This document shows, piece by piece, positions 16,187 to 25,395 of a DNA stretch of 64,000 nucleotides. Positions within the stretch are counted from its first letter, which is position 1, and every line of letters starts with the position of its first letter. The position numbers and the translations under genes are program-made. The notes under the pieces were generated by a model. That model made no database searches, had not been told where the DNA came from, and worked only from the letters and a program-made list of their open reading frames with translations. Source of the DNA: Oleispira sp036960605 (GTDB lineage Bacteria > Pseudomonadota > Gammaproteobacteria > Pseudomonadales > Oceanobacteraceae); assembly GCA_036960605.1 (NCBI GenBank), contig JBALXI010000021.1, positions 15,147 to 79,146 on the forward strand, written 5' to 3'.

Positions 16187-17236
16187 TTATAGTACGGGGG
16201 TTTTACTACCTTTGCCGGGTTCTTCACGGACAAGTTTTGGTACTAAATAGCCAGATAATTTCAATAATAGCTGCTTATGTATCCTTTTTGCCTCAGTCGC
16301 ATCAATATCAAAATGATGAGCTCCGGACACTTTATCCAAGAGGTGTAAGTAATAAGGCAATATGCCTGCTTTAAATAAAGATTTACTTAATCTTATCTGA
16401 CCCTCTACCGAGTCATTAATTCCCCGTAATAATACCGCTTGGTTTAATAAACTGATGCCCGCCATTTTCAACTTCATCAGTCCTTTAACCAGCAGCGGAT
16501 CAAGTTCATTACTGTGATTAATATGCAGTACTATCGCACAATCGAAGCGGGAGGAATGTAAAATATCAACAAACTTGTCAGTAATGCGCTGTGGGATTAC
16601 GACGGGTAAGCGTGTATGAATACGCAAGCGATCTAAGTGAGGAATCGCTTCAGCTTGCTTGATAAACTTTTCGAGTTGCTGATCGCTCAGCATTAAAGGG
16701 TCGCCACCACTTAGAATCAATTCTTCAATCGATGTATCTTGAGCCACATAATCTAAAATAGCCTGCCAATCATTTTTACCTATTCTGTTTTCTTGATAAG
16801 GAAAATGACGACGAAAGCAATAACGACAATTGATCGCGCAGCCTGTACTCAATAGCACCAATACACGGCCATGGTATTTGTGGATAAGCCCTTTTTGTAA
16901 GTTGCTATGCTTCTCGGCCAGTGGATCATTAATATAGCCATCTACTGACTCCAGCTCAGCCCCTTGCGGTAATACCTGTAATAGCAAAGGGTCGTTTGGG
17001 TTACCTTTTTCCATCTTGTTGATGAAAGGTTGCGGCACTAATAACGGAAAGTCGAGACAGGCCTGCTGGCGCTGATTGAGATCAGATACCGGAATATTGA
17101 GCTGATTTAATAAGTTTTTAACATCTTTTGTCGCCCCTGCAAGCACTTGATTCCAGCTACTCTGTTCGGAAGATTGAGCTGGCAGTAGATTTATATCGGT
17201 TAAAGATTCGAACACTAACGGGGTTTCGGTTATCAT
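16187..17236 (-). CDS. epmB: EF-P beta-lysylation protein EpmB (lysine 2,3-aminomutase-like radical SAM enzyme)
   Basis: A 349-residue radical SAM enzyme that isomerises (S)-alpha-lysine to (R)-beta-lysine for EF-P modification. The cluster motif is CAINCRYCF (Cys133, Cys137, Cys140), and LILSGGDPLMLSD and HTRLPVVIPQRI are typical of lysine 2,3-aminomutases. It is shorter than clostridial KamA, as expected for EpmB. It is divergent from efp, with 58 bp between the starts, and epmA lies beyond efp, so the full modification pathway is present at one locus. Confidence 0.95.
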   Translation of the reverse strand: MITETPLVFESLTDINLLPAQSSEQSSWNQVLAGATKDVKNLLNQLNIPVSDLNQRQQACLDFPLLVPQPFINKMEKGNPNDPLLLQVLPQGAELESVDGYINDPLAEKHSNLQKGLIHKYHGRVLVLLSTGCAINCRYCFRRHFPYQENRIGKNDWQAILDYVAQDTSIEELILSGGDPLMLSDQQLEKFIKQAEAIPHLDRLRIHTRLPVVIPQRITDKFVDILHSSRFDCAIVLHINHSNELDPLLVKGLMKLKMAGISLLNQAVLLRGINDSVEGQIRLSKSLFKAGILPYYLHLLDKVSGAHHFDIDATEAKRIHKQLLLKLSGYLVPKLVREEPGKGSKTPVL

Positions 17237-17294
17237 AGCTCTTTTTTCTGGGGGCAGATTTACTGAACCCCATTATTGTCTTGGCGAGGGTCTC

Positions 17295-17864
17295 ATGGCT
17301 AATTATTCTACCAGCGAATTTAAATCAGGTCTTAAAGTAATGCTGGATGGCGATCCTTGTGCCATCGTAGAAAACGAATTTGTTAAGCCGGGTAAGGGCC
17401 AAGCCTTTAGCCGTGTTAAGCTGAAAAATTTGAAAAATGGTCGTTCTTGGGAGCGTACTTTCAAGTCGGGTGAGAAGTTAGAAGGTGCCGATGTGATGGA
17501 CATCGACATGGAATACTTATACACCGATGGTGAATTCTGGCACTTCATGATGACGGATGGTTCTTTTGAACAGCACCCAGCGTCGGAAGAAGCGATCAGC
17601 GAAAACAAGAATTGGCTGAAAGAGCAGCAAGTTTATGAAGTGACCTTGTTTAATGGCGCTATCTTAAGCATCACACCGCCTAACTTCATCGACCTTGAAG
17701 TAACTGAGACTGATCCAGGTCTTAAAGGCGATACCGCTCAAGGGGGTTCTAAGCCAGCCTACTTACAAACAGGCGCGATGGTTCGTGTGCCATTATTCAT
17801 CGAGATCGGTGAAATGTTACGCATCGATACGCGTGTTGGTGAATACGTTAGCCGCGCTAAGTAG
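17295..17864 (+). CDS. efp: Translation elongation factor P
   Basis: 189 residues with the three beta-barrel domains of EF-P, which rescues ribosomes stalled on polyproline. The modified lysine is Lys34 in FVKPGKGQAF, matching the beta-lysylation site of E. coli EF-P. The flanking epmB and epmA genes confirm this modification type. An intrinsic terminator follows at 17903-17931, so epmA may depend partly on readthrough or its own promoter. Confidence 0.97.
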   Translation: MANYSTSEFKSGLKVMLDGDPCAIVENEFVKPGKGQAFSRVKLKNLKNGRSWERTFKSGEKLEGADVMDIDMEYLYTDGEFWHFMMTDGSFEQHPASEEAISENKNWLKEQQVYEVTLFNGAILSITPPNFIDLEVTETDPGLKGDTAQGGSKPAYLQTGAMVRVPLFIEIGEMLRIDTRVGEYVSRAK

Positions 17865-17902
17865 CTGAATGAGTCGTGCTAAGTGATTTGGCCGCTGATT
17901 AA

Positions 17903-17931
17903 AAAGAAGGAAGCTTAGGCTTCCTTTTTTT
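17903..17931 (+). terminator. Intrinsic terminator after efp
   Basis: GGAAGC (17909-17914), a TTAG loop and GCTTCC (17919-17924) are followed by seven T and preceded by an A tract, a textbook hairpin plus U run. Confidence 0.88.
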
Positions 17932-17957
17932 ATGTAAAAAATAAATTGAGAGCCTTT

Positions 17958-18929
17958 ATGTCAGCGCCCGTAAATTGGAAACCCAGTGCAACGCTTGCAG
18001 CATTGCATGCACGCGCTGCGCTTAATCGCAGTATTCGTGAATTCTTTATCGAAACCGATGCATTAGAAGTCGAGTTGCCGATTCTTAATCATGCCCCTGT
18101 AGCCGACATGAATATCGAACCGATAGCGGTACCCGCCTCAGATGTTATGCCAAGCTTATATCTGCATACCTCGCCAGAATATTCGATGAAGCGTTTGTTG
18201 TGCGCCGGCAGCGGAGATATCTATGCCTTAGGAAAAGTCTTCCGTGCAGGCGAAGCCGGTGGTCGACATAATCCAGAATTTACCATGTTGGAATGGTATC
18301 GCTTGGGCAGGGATCATCAAGAACTGATGCACGAAGTCGCTGATTTATTAGATGAACTGTTTAATGATTCAGAAATTGAATTAGAAGATGCGCCGTTATT
18401 TTTAACGTACCAGCAAGCTGTTATTCAATACGCGGGTTTAGACCCTTTCTCTGTTAGCGATGATGATATTAAGGCATTGGGCATTGGATTAGCGGGTGGC
18501 GATTTAGAGCTCAAGCGCGATGGCTGGCTTGATATGATTATGAGCCATAAGGTAGAAAAGGCCTTACCGAAAAACCAGTTGGTCTTTATTTATAACTATC
18601 CGGCAAGCCAAGCCGCATTAGCTAAGTTAAACAAAGACGATAGTGGGCAGGTGATTGCTGAACGTTTTGAGGTTTATCTAAATAGCTTAGAACTCGCCAA
18701 TGGTTATCACGAATTGACCGATAGCCAAGAGCAAAGGCAGCGCTTTGAAAAAGAACTGAAAGGAACCGAGCGCCCAATCGATGAAAAACTATTAGTGGCG
18801 ATGGCCGATGACGAAGCAGGTTTACCTGATTGCGCTGGAGTTGCGATGGGTATTGATAGAATATTAATGCTGCAACTCGGGAAGAAAACCATTGCAGAAG
18901 TGATTAGTTTTTCGGCAGAATATTGTTAG
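17958..18929 (+). CDS. epmA: EF-P--(R)-beta-lysine ligase EpmA (PoxA/GenX)
   Basis: About 323 residues, a class II lysyl-tRNA synthetase catalytic core without the anticodon domain. It attaches beta-lysine to Lys34 of EF-P. Visible class II motifs include TSPEYSMKRLL, GKVFRAGEAGGRHNPEFTMLEWYR (motif 2) and GVAMGIDRILML (motif 3). ATG 17958 is preferred over an in-frame TTG at 17946, because GAGAG lies at ribosome-binding distance from the ATG and known EpmA proteins start in this region. It completes the epmB-efp-epmA set. Confidence 0.95.
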   Translation: MSAPVNWKPSATLAALHARAALNRSIREFFIETDALEVELPILNHAPVADMNIEPIAVPASDVMPSLYLHTSPEYSMKRLLCAGSGDIYALGKVFRAGEAGGRHNPEFTMLEWYRLGRDHQELMHEVADLLDELFNDSEIELEDAPLFLTYQQAVIQYAGLDPFSVSDDDIKALGIGLAGGDLELKRDGWLDMIMSHKVEKALPKNQLVFIYNYPASQAALAKLNKDDSGQVIAERFEVYLNSLELANGYHELTDSQEQRQRFEKELKGTERPIDEKLLVAMADDEAGLPDCAGVAMGIDRILMLQLGKKTIAEVISFSAEYC

Positions 18930-18990
18930 CACGCACGTCATGCATTGGCGGTTTAACTATGCCCAGTTAACTATTTTTAGTTAACTCTCG

Positions 18991-19587
18991 CTATTTAGCG
19001 AGTAGCTGTAATAACGCCATTGATCCTTTAGCAAAATCTATCGGATAATTTAAGTCATACATCGTATGCACACCAATCGCTAACGCTAATAGCAGTGAAG
19101 CAATTTGTTCTGGATCGATGGTCTGATTCAATTGTTTCTTATCTTGGCTTTGCTGCACATTTGCGGTTAAGCGACGAATGCTGTCGGTCACCAATTCCAA
19201 ATAACGCTGCTTAATCGGTTCACTGCGCGCGCAGGCTTCTAACAGCTGGTGGGGGCGCAAACCGGCTTCTTGGGTAATCGGATAAGTACCAGAAACCATC
19301 TCAGTTAAAAAACGCTGAACCATAGTAAACAGATCTTCAGCGGCACCATCGGGGCGCGGCTTAAAGATCGAATTCAGCCAGTTCTCACCGTTAATCGTCA
19401 TCACCTCTAATGTCAGCTCATCACGATTTTTAAAATGCACATAAAAAGCCCCACGGGTATAGCCGGCATGAGCACACAGCTCATCGAGGCTGACGTCGAG
19501 GCCTTTCTCAGGCATCAACGCCATCGCAGATTTAATTAAGGCTTCACGGCTTGCTTGCTTCGCTTCCGCACGGCTGGGTTTGGGCAT
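18991..19587 (-). CDS. TetR-family transcriptional regulator
   Basis: About 198 residues. The N-terminal helix-turn-helix is clear (VSLDELCAHAGYTRGAFYVHFKNRDEL), followed by a helical ligand-binding domain with a TetR C-terminal pattern. It is divergent from an SDR/monooxygenase/patatin operon and presumably represses it and itself through two 16-bp palindromes in between (19645-19660 and 19676-19691). A longer frame starts at 19647, but that ATG lies inside the first palindrome, so the ATG at 19587 (MPKPSRAEAK) is preferred. The inducing ligand is unknown. Confidence 0.88.
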   Translation of the reverse strand: MPKPSRAEAKQASREALIKSAMALMPEKGLDVSLDELCAHAGYTRGAFYVHFKNRDELTLEVMTINGENWLNSIFKPRPDGAAEDLFTMVQRFLTEMVSGTYPITQEAGLRPHQLLEACARSEPIKQRYLELVTDSIRRLTANVQQSQDKKQLNQTIDPEQIASLLLALAIGVHTMYDLNYPIDFAKGSMALLQLLAK

Positions 19588-19644
19588 GACATCGCTATTT
19601 CTATTGGCTGAGGTGGCATTGTAGCGGATATCTCGAGTCATTGA

Positions 19645-19660
19645 CATACGGTTGCGTATG
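19645..19660. promoter_or_regulatory. TetR-type operator, copy 1
   Basis: CATACGGTTGCGTATG, a perfect CATACG-N4-CGTATG palindrome between the divergent regulator and SDR genes. A second copy of the same arms lies 15 bp further on. Confidence 0.8.
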
Positions 19661-19675
19661 TGGATAAATGATTAA

Positions 19676-19691
19676 CATACGAAGCCGTATG
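19676..19691. promoter_or_regulatory. TetR-type operator, copy 2
   Basis: CATACGAAGCCGTATG, the same arms CATACG-N4-CGTATG as copy 1 with a different centre. The start-to-start distance is 31 bp, about three helical turns, placing both sites on one face of the DNA. Confidence 0.8.
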
Positions 19692-19736
19692 TAAAATAAG
19701 AATAATCAAAATCTTAGAAAAGTTGAGGCTCATCAC

Positions 19737-20894
19737 ATGAAGACAATCCCATCTATGGCAACAGGCAAGGTATTAGTAACTGGTGGCGCAGGCTTTATTG
19801 GCAGTCATGTGGTGAAACTATTGTTACAACGACACTATCAAGTGCGTGTATTGCACCTTCCTAATGAAAAGCTGGATAACTTGGCGGATGTTGCTGATCA
19901 GATCGAATTGCAAGCGGGGGATATCACTGAGTACCAACAAGTTATTCGTGCGATGAAAGGCTGTGAGCAAGTGATTCATTTGGCGGCGGTTTATGCGCTC
20001 TGGTTACCCGACCAAGAGTTGATGCGTCGAGTGAATGTGATGGGCACCGATAATGTTCTACGGGCGGCGAGAGAATTAAGATTAGGGCGGATTGTTTGTA
20101 CCAGTTCGATTGCGCGCTTTGGCGGACAAGGCATTGATGCTGCTGGCAACATTAAAATAGGCACAGAAGAAAGCCCCTTCGCATTAGCGGCAACCAAAAG
20201 TGTCTATGCCATCAGCAAGGCAGAAGGACATGAAGTTGCGGTGAATGCCGCCAAGGCGGGTCAAGACGTTGTGATCTGTGCACCAACGGGACCCGTTGGC
20301 CCTTGTGATATTGGCCCAACGCCGACCGGTAAATTAATACTTACCGTTGCGACGCTGCCTTTATTGGCGACACCCGATACGGTCACTAATTTTGGTGATG
20401 TACGGGATATCGCTTTGGGTCATGTACTGGCATTAGAAAAAGGCAAAACAGGCGAGACTTATTTATTGGGTCATCAAAATGTTTCAGCGTTAGAGTTGGC
20501 CCGACTCACCATGGAAATTTTAGATATTAAAAAGCCGGTGATTCCTGTGCCATTTTTCTTAGCCAGAATCGGGGGTCACTTGGCACTGTGGTTTACTCAG
20601 CTGATTAGTCGTAAGCCGCCCTTAATTACACCAGAAGCCGTCGCAATCTCTGAATTACACTTGGCAGTAGATTGCTCGAAAGCGGTTAGAGAGCTAGGCC
20701 TGCCTCAGACCGACATTAAAATATCGTTAGTCGATGCACTAATCTGGTTTTCTAATAATGGTTACATTAAAAATAAATCACTGCTAAATAAAATTGCGTT
20801 GTTAACTTCAGGTTATGATGCGCTTCATAGCGTGCCTGAGGCGAAAAAGAAATCAGCAATCACTAAAAAAAATAACAAAGAGGCTGCATTATGA
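19737..20894 (+). CDS. NAD(P)-dependent extended SDR oxidoreductase/epimerase
   Basis: A 385-residue extended short-chain dehydrogenase of the dihydroflavonol reductase / 3-beta-hydroxysteroid dehydrogenase type. The cofactor motif VTGGAGFIGSHV is near residue 15, and the catalytic YAISK is near residue 160 with an upstream serine run TSSIARFG. A poorly conserved basic tail (KKKSAITKKNNKEA) follows the domain. It is first in an operon whose next gene overlaps by 4 nt (ATGA), so it likely acts in the same oxidation pathway as the monooxygenase, for example on an alcohol or ketone. The substrate cannot be read from the sequence. Confidence 0.88.
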   Translation: MKTIPSMATGKVLVTGGAGFIGSHVVKLLLQRHYQVRVLHLPNEKLDNLADVADQIELQAGDITEYQQVIRAMKGCEQVIHLAAVYALWLPDQELMRRVNVMGTDNVLRAARELRLGRIVCTSSIARFGGQGIDAAGNIKIGTEESPFALAATKSVYAISKAEGHEVAVNAAKAGQDVVICAPTGPVGPCDIGPTPTGKLILTVATLPLLATPDTVTNFGDVRDIALGHVLALEKGKTGETYLLGHQNVSALELARLTMEILDIKKPVIPVPFFLARIGGHLALWFTQLISRKPPLITPEAVAISELHLAVDCSKAVRELGLPQTDIKISLVDALIWFSNNGYIKNKSLLNKIALLTSGYDALHSVPEAKKKSAITKKNNKEAAL

Positions 20895-22423
20895 ATACCG
20901 AACAAATAAGTAATAAGCAGATGGGTAAAGAACACATCGTCGCCAGCCATGATGTCATTATTATTGGTTCAGGCTTTAGTGGTATTGGCGCAGGCATCCG
21001 CTTAACCCAAGAAGGCATTAACGATTTTATTATTCTAGAAAAGCATCAGGACGTAGGTGGCACTTGGCGAGACAATACGTATCCGGGTTGTGAATGTGAT
21101 GTTCCGTCTGCCTTGTATTCGTATTCGTTTGCACAGAATAAAAACTGGAGCAAAGTATTTGCCGGCCAAGAAGAAATTTTAAATTACACCGAAAAAACAG
21201 CTCGTGATTTTGGCATCATGCCTTTCTTGCGCTTTGGTATTAACGTTCAAAATATTGTGTGGCAAGAAGATCAGCAGTATTGGTTAGTGCATACTGGGCA
21301 AGGAACGTATCAAGCTAATAAAGTGATTTCATGCGTGGGATATTTACACGAGCCTATTTTGCCAAAACTGCCCGGCTTAGAAACGTTTAACGGCGAAGTC
21401 TTTCACTCCTCTCACTGGAATCATGATTTAGATTTAACCGGCAAGCGAGTTGCGGTGATAGGTACAGGGGCTTCGGCGATTCAGTTTATACCTGAGATAC
21501 AACCTATTGTAAAAGAGCTAGTAGCCTTTCAACGTACGCCGCAATGGATCTTGCCTAAGCCTGATATTAAAGTGAATAAGTTAGTTCGAGGTTTATTCCA
21601 TTTTCCCTTCACCTTAAATCTGTTTCGAAAAACTCTTTATCTTGGTATGGAAACTTTTGGTTTAGGCTTCCGTAAACCTGCAATTTTAAAACGATTGCAA
21701 GGTCTAGCGAAATGGCACATCAACCGTCACATCAAAGATGAAGTATTAAAAGCAAAAATTACCCCCGATTATACGATGGGCTGCAAGCGCGTTTTATTGA
21801 GTAATCATTACTACAAAGCTCTCGCTCAAGAAAATGTAGAAATAGTTGCCAGTGGCGTAGACAAGATAGAAGGCAATACCATCATAGCCAGTAACGGCGA
21901 TAAGCGCGAAGCTGATGTGATTATTCTAGGTACAGGATTTCACGTATCTGATGTGCCTATTGCAAAACATGTGCAAGGTAAAAGCGGAAAAACGATGGAT
22001 GAAATCTGGCAAGGCAGCCCAGAAGCGTATCGCGGAACAACGATTACAGATTTTCCTAATTTCTTTTTAGTGTTGGGGCCAAACTTAGCCATTGGGCATA
22101 ATTCGGCCTTTATTATTATCGAAGCGCAGTTAGATTATGTGATCGGTGCGTTAACCGAAATGCGCGATAACAACGTATCGCGCTTAGAGGTTAAGAGCCA
22201 GGCACAGAAAACGTATAACGAGAAAGTGCAGCAAGATTTACAAACCACGGTTTGGAATACCGGCGGCTGCTCTAGTTATTACATCGATGAAAATGGCAAG
22301 AACAGCATTGGTTTCCCTTGGAGCACATTGAAGTTAAGAAAAATGTTAGCCAAGTTTGATAGCCAAGCTTACTCTCTTGATAAAAAGAGCAGCTTAAATA
22401 TAAGCGAGTTAGAAGATGCCTAG
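20891..22423 (+). CDS. Flavin-containing (Baeyer-Villiger-type) monooxygenase
   Basis: A 510-residue class B flavoprotein monooxygenase. The FAD motif IIGSGFSGIGAG is near residue 25, GGTWRDNTYPGCECDVPS is a strong BVMO-type signature, and the NADPH motif is VIGTGASAIQ. The fingerprint FNGEVFHSSHW matches FxGxxxHxxxW, but the next residue is Asn rather than the usual Pro or Asp. It inserts oxygen next to a carbonyl or oxidises a soft heteroatom; ketone to ester is the likeliest reaction given the SDR before and the hydrolase after. AlmA-type long-chain alkane oxidation is a possible alternative. It overlaps both neighbours (4 and 8 nt), so translation is coupled. Confidence 0.9.
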   Translation: MNTEQISNKQMGKEHIVASHDVIIIGSGFSGIGAGIRLTQEGINDFIILEKHQDVGGTWRDNTYPGCECDVPSALYSYSFAQNKNWSKVFAGQEEILNYTEKTARDFGIMPFLRFGINVQNIVWQEDQQYWLVHTGQGTYQANKVISCVGYLHEPILPKLPGLETFNGEVFHSSHWNHDLDLTGKRVAVIGTGASAIQFIPEIQPIVKELVAFQRTPQWILPKPDIKVNKLVRGLFHFPFTLNLFRKTLYLGMETFGLGFRKPAILKRLQGLAKWHINRHIKDEVLKAKITPDYTMGCKRVLLSNHYYKALAQENVEIVASGVDKIEGNTIIASNGDKREADVIILGTGFHVSDVPIAKHVQGKSGKTMDEIWQGSPEAYRGTTITDFPNFFLVLGPNLAIGHNSAFIIIEAQLDYVIGALTEMRDNNVSRLEVKSQAQKTYNEKVQQDLQTTVWNTGGCSSYYIDENGKNSIGFPWSTLKLRKMLAKFDSQAYSLDKKSSLNISELEDA

Positions 22424-23444
22424 CATTCAGCCTGTCGTTGATAATACGAGCACTCATGCGACGAAACGCGCTTTAGTCTTAGGCTGTGGCGCTGTTGCGG
22501 GCGCAGCGTGGATGATTCCTGCGTTAGCGCAAGTACGTCATCAACTCAATTGGAATCCTGAAGATGCGGATGTGTTTATCGGTACTTCTGTTGGGGCGGT
22601 ATTAGTTAGCTTAATGGCGGGTGGTATATCGTTAGATGACTTGATCGCCTCACAAGAAGAAGCCCCAGCAGAGAATAAATACAGCACGATATGGAATCAC
22701 GATAAAGATTCAGGTCCCTGGTATCCACCCCTACCGACCTTTAAATTCACCGCTAAAAATTTGTTTAAAAAAATGCGGCGTGGAGAGTTAAGTTCATTGG
22801 CGGGTTGGGTCGGGCTTTTACCTCAAGGTGGTTTTGATATGACACCCTTTGTGACATTAATTGATCGTGTGAAGAGTAAAGACTGTAAAAATAAAAATTG
22901 GGTAAATCATAACAATTGCTGGTTGGTCGCGGCTGATAACGAAACCGGCGAACGTAAAGTATTTGGCCGTGATATGACGGAAGCCAGAACCCTGGATATA
23001 AGTTTAGCGGTTTGTGCTTCTTATGGTGTGCCGGGATGGTGCCCTCCCGTCATGATCAATAATCGTACTTATATTGATGGCGGGATAATTTCACCGTGTT
23101 CCGCTGACTTGCTGGTTGATACCGATGTTGATGAAGTGATTATGTTAGTCCCTATGGCGTGCACGAATCCAGACAAACCGTTTTCATGGTTTAAAAAGAT
23201 CGAGCGTAGCGTTAGAAAAGGCATGACAGCCATCGTCGATAAAGAAGTCGCGTTACTCGAAGCTGCAGGAAAAAAAGTAATCCGTATTGAGCCAACGGCA
23301 GATGATTTACACGCTTTTGGTTACAACATGATGGACCCGCGTCGACGTAAGTTAGTTTATGCAGCCTCGCTGAAATCGAGTAAAGAGAATGTACGGCAAG
23401 CGATGACTAAAGGGCTTACTTCATCGGTGTCTATTACCTCCTGA
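22416..23444 (+). CDS. Patatin-like phospholipase / acyl hydrolase
   Basis: A 342-residue patatin-fold serine hydrolase. The oxyanion stretch is GCGAVAGAAWM, the nucleophile elbow is GTSVG (GxSxG) and the catalytic Asp is in YIDGGI, giving the Ser-Asp dyad. There is no signal peptide, so it is cytoplasmic or membrane-peripheral. Its start overlaps the monooxygenase by 8 nt. An ester-cleaving step after Baeyer-Villiger oxidation, or release of the substrate from lipid, would explain its place in the operon; both are inference. Confidence 0.88.
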   Translation: MPSIQPVVDNTSTHATKRALVLGCGAVAGAAWMIPALAQVRHQLNWNPEDADVFIGTSVGAVLVSLMAGGISLDDLIASQEEAPAENKYSTIWNHDKDSGPWYPPLPTFKFTAKNLFKKMRRGELSSLAGWVGLLPQGGFDMTPFVTLIDRVKSKDCKNKNWVNHNNCWLVAADNETGERKVFGRDMTEARTLDISLAVCASYGVPGWCPPVMINNRTYIDGGIISPCSADLLVDTDVDEVIMLVPMACTNPDKPFSWFKKIERSVRKGMTAIVDKEVALLEAAGKKVIRIEPTADDLHAFGYNMMDPRRRKLVYAASLKSSKENVRQAMTKGLTSSVSITS

Positions 23445-23496
23445 AAGCTAATGTCGTAATGCATTGCTATAGCACTGCCTGCAGGTATTACGATGA

Positions 23497-23524
23497 CTGC
23501 CCGTTTTAGCTATAAAACAGGCAG
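23497..23524 (+). terminator. Hairpin after the patatin gene
   Basis: CTGCCCGTTTT pairs with AAAACAGGCAG (one mismatch) around AGCTAT. No long T run follows, so termination strength is uncertain. Confidence 0.45.
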
Positions 23525-23574
23525 CTCTTCGTTCGTGTATAATGGCTCGCCTATCCATAAAATAGGCACTATAG

Positions 23575-25245
23575 ATGTTGATAAAACCCCCTTTTACGAA
23601 CTTACTCATTCGAGTAGCAAACTCAGGTTTCTACCGTGGATTCAGTAAAGACGTTACGATCAGCGCAAAAATATTGGTCGGGGCTTTAATTTTATGGGCA
23701 ATAGCCTTTCCTGAAAATGCAGCCTCTGTTCTGGGGCAACTCAATACTCTCATTCTAGATGGCTTCAATTATTGGTATATCTATGCCATGGCTTTTTTCG
23801 TAATCCTCTGCTGCGCGATGGCTCTTTGGCCTAAAGTCGGCAAGCTGCGCTTAGGGCGAGATGAAGATCGACCTGAGTTTTCAAATTTTTCTTGGTTCTC
23901 AATGATGTTTGGTGCCGGTATTGGTATTGGTATGCTGACCTTTGCAACAGCAGAACCTATGTATCACTTCGCTAAGAATCCGAGCACGATTGTGGGGCTA
24001 ACGGAGGGCAGTACGATCGGTAATGTTCGTGATGCTTATATCTGGTCATTTACCCATTGGGGCCTAGCCGCTTGGGGTTGTTATGCCATCGTTGGCCTAG
24101 CATTGGCTTTCCATTCTTATCGCCGTGGTCTGCCGTTAACTATCCGCTCTTCGTTAGCGCCTCTTTTTGGTGAAAAACTTTCCGGTAAAATTGGGCACTC
24201 AATCGACGTGGTGGCAGTGGTTGCTACTGTGTTGGGTATCTCGCAGACATTAGGTTTTGGTGTTGAACAGTTCCTTTCTGGCTTATCGACGATTGGTGTC
24301 GGTGACTGGTTGTTTGATATCAATGCCGACGGCAGTCGATCTCCGTCGACCGCGGGCATTATCGTAGCCTTAGTTATTATCATGGGCGGATCAACCTTAT
24401 CTGCACTTTCAGGTGTCGGTAAAGGCATCAAATGGCTGTCTAATATTAATATGATTCTGAGCTTTTTTGTTCTTACCTTTTTCCTAATATTCGGCTCTAC
24501 CTTCTTCGGACTTAGCAGCTTTTTTGTTGGTATCTGGGATTATTTAATCTCGGTACCGGGCAATATGTTCACCGTTTGGACCGCTGATGGTACTGAATCG
24601 GGTGATGCATTAGCCGGTTGGCAGGGCGGTTGGACGATTTTCTATTACGCTTGGTGGATTGCTTTTGCGCCATTCGTCGGTGTTTTCCTAGCGCGTATAT
24701 CGAAGGGTCGTAGCATTCGTGAGTACATTGTTGGGGCGATGATTGTGCCAGCACTGATGTGCTTTATCTGGTTTGCATTGGTGGGCGGTACCGCGATTGA
24801 TCTCGAGCTCTCTGGTGTGGCTAACGGCTTAATCACGAATGCGGCCCAGGCCGATAAGTTGTTCGTGATGTTGCACGTTATTCTGGGTGATACCGCCGCG
24901 TACCTGATGTCTTTAGTGGTGGTTATCTTATTATTAACCTATCTCATTACCTCGGCTGATAGTGCAGTACTGATTATTAATACGATCAATGCCGCGGGTG
25001 ACGATGGCCCGAAAGCTCGCCCTCATATCATATTTTGGGGCGCGGCACTGGCACTGGTTGTCGGTGGATTAATTATTGCTGGCGGCTTAGGCGCGATTAA
25101 GACCGCGATGGTTATCGGCGCATTGCCGTTTAGCTTTGTGATGGTCTTGATGGGGATTTCACTGGTCGTTGCTATTTACGGCGATCTCCAGCGAGAGAAG
25201 CATGGCTTGCAAACGATCTACGCCGATGAAACAGATCCGCAGTAG
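23575..25245 (+). CDS. BCCT-family betaine/carnitine/choline transporter
   Basis: A 556-residue inner-membrane transporter with about twelve helices. The family signature is plain: MMFGAGIGIGMLTFATAEPMYHF, followed by FTHWGLAAW, and the substrate-binding aromatic cluster YYAWWIAFAPFVG. Members carry trimethylammonium solutes, driven by sodium or protons, often for osmoprotection. The GIGIGML glycine stretch is closer to Na+-coupled or betaine types than to CaiT, but the substrate is not certain. There is no long C-terminal osmosensing tail. An intrinsic hairpin follows at 25260. Confidence 0.93.
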   Translation: MLIKPPFTNLLIRVANSGFYRGFSKDVTISAKILVGALILWAIAFPENAASVLGQLNTLILDGFNYWYIYAMAFFVILCCAMALWPKVGKLRLGRDEDRPEFSNFSWFSMMFGAGIGIGMLTFATAEPMYHFAKNPSTIVGLTEGSTIGNVRDAYIWSFTHWGLAAWGCYAIVGLALAFHSYRRGLPLTIRSSLAPLFGEKLSGKIGHSIDVVAVVATVLGISQTLGFGVEQFLSGLSTIGVGDWLFDINADGSRSPSTAGIIVALVIIMGGSTLSALSGVGKGIKWLSNINMILSFFVLTFFLIFGSTFFGLSSFFVGIWDYLISVPGNMFTVWTADGTESGDALAGWQGGWTIFYYAWWIAFAPFVGVFLARISKGRSIREYIVGAMIVPALMCFIWFALVGGTAIDLELSGVANGLITNAAQADKLFVMLHVILGDTAAYLMSLVVVILLLTYLITSADSAVLIINTINAAGDDGPKARPHIIFWGAALALVVGGLIIAGGLGAIKTAMVIGALPFSFVMVLMGISLVVAIYGDLQREKHGLQTIYADETDPQ

Positions 25246-25259
25246 AGCGTCTTAGATAG

Positions 25260-25293
25260 AATAAGGCCCGATGGATATTCATTGGGTCTTATT
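25260..25293 (+). terminator. Intrinsic terminator after the BCCT gene
   Basis: AATAAGGCCCGATG and CATTGGGTCTTATT form an imperfect 14-bp stem around a 6-nt loop, followed by TATATT. Confidence 0.65.
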
Positions 25294-25395
25294 TATATTG
25301 TTATAACTATTACCTATCTGAGGTATGATGTGGCCAAAATTTACACCGCTTGAGCTAGGAGCTTTGGCATTAATATAGAATACAGGGATCGTTTG

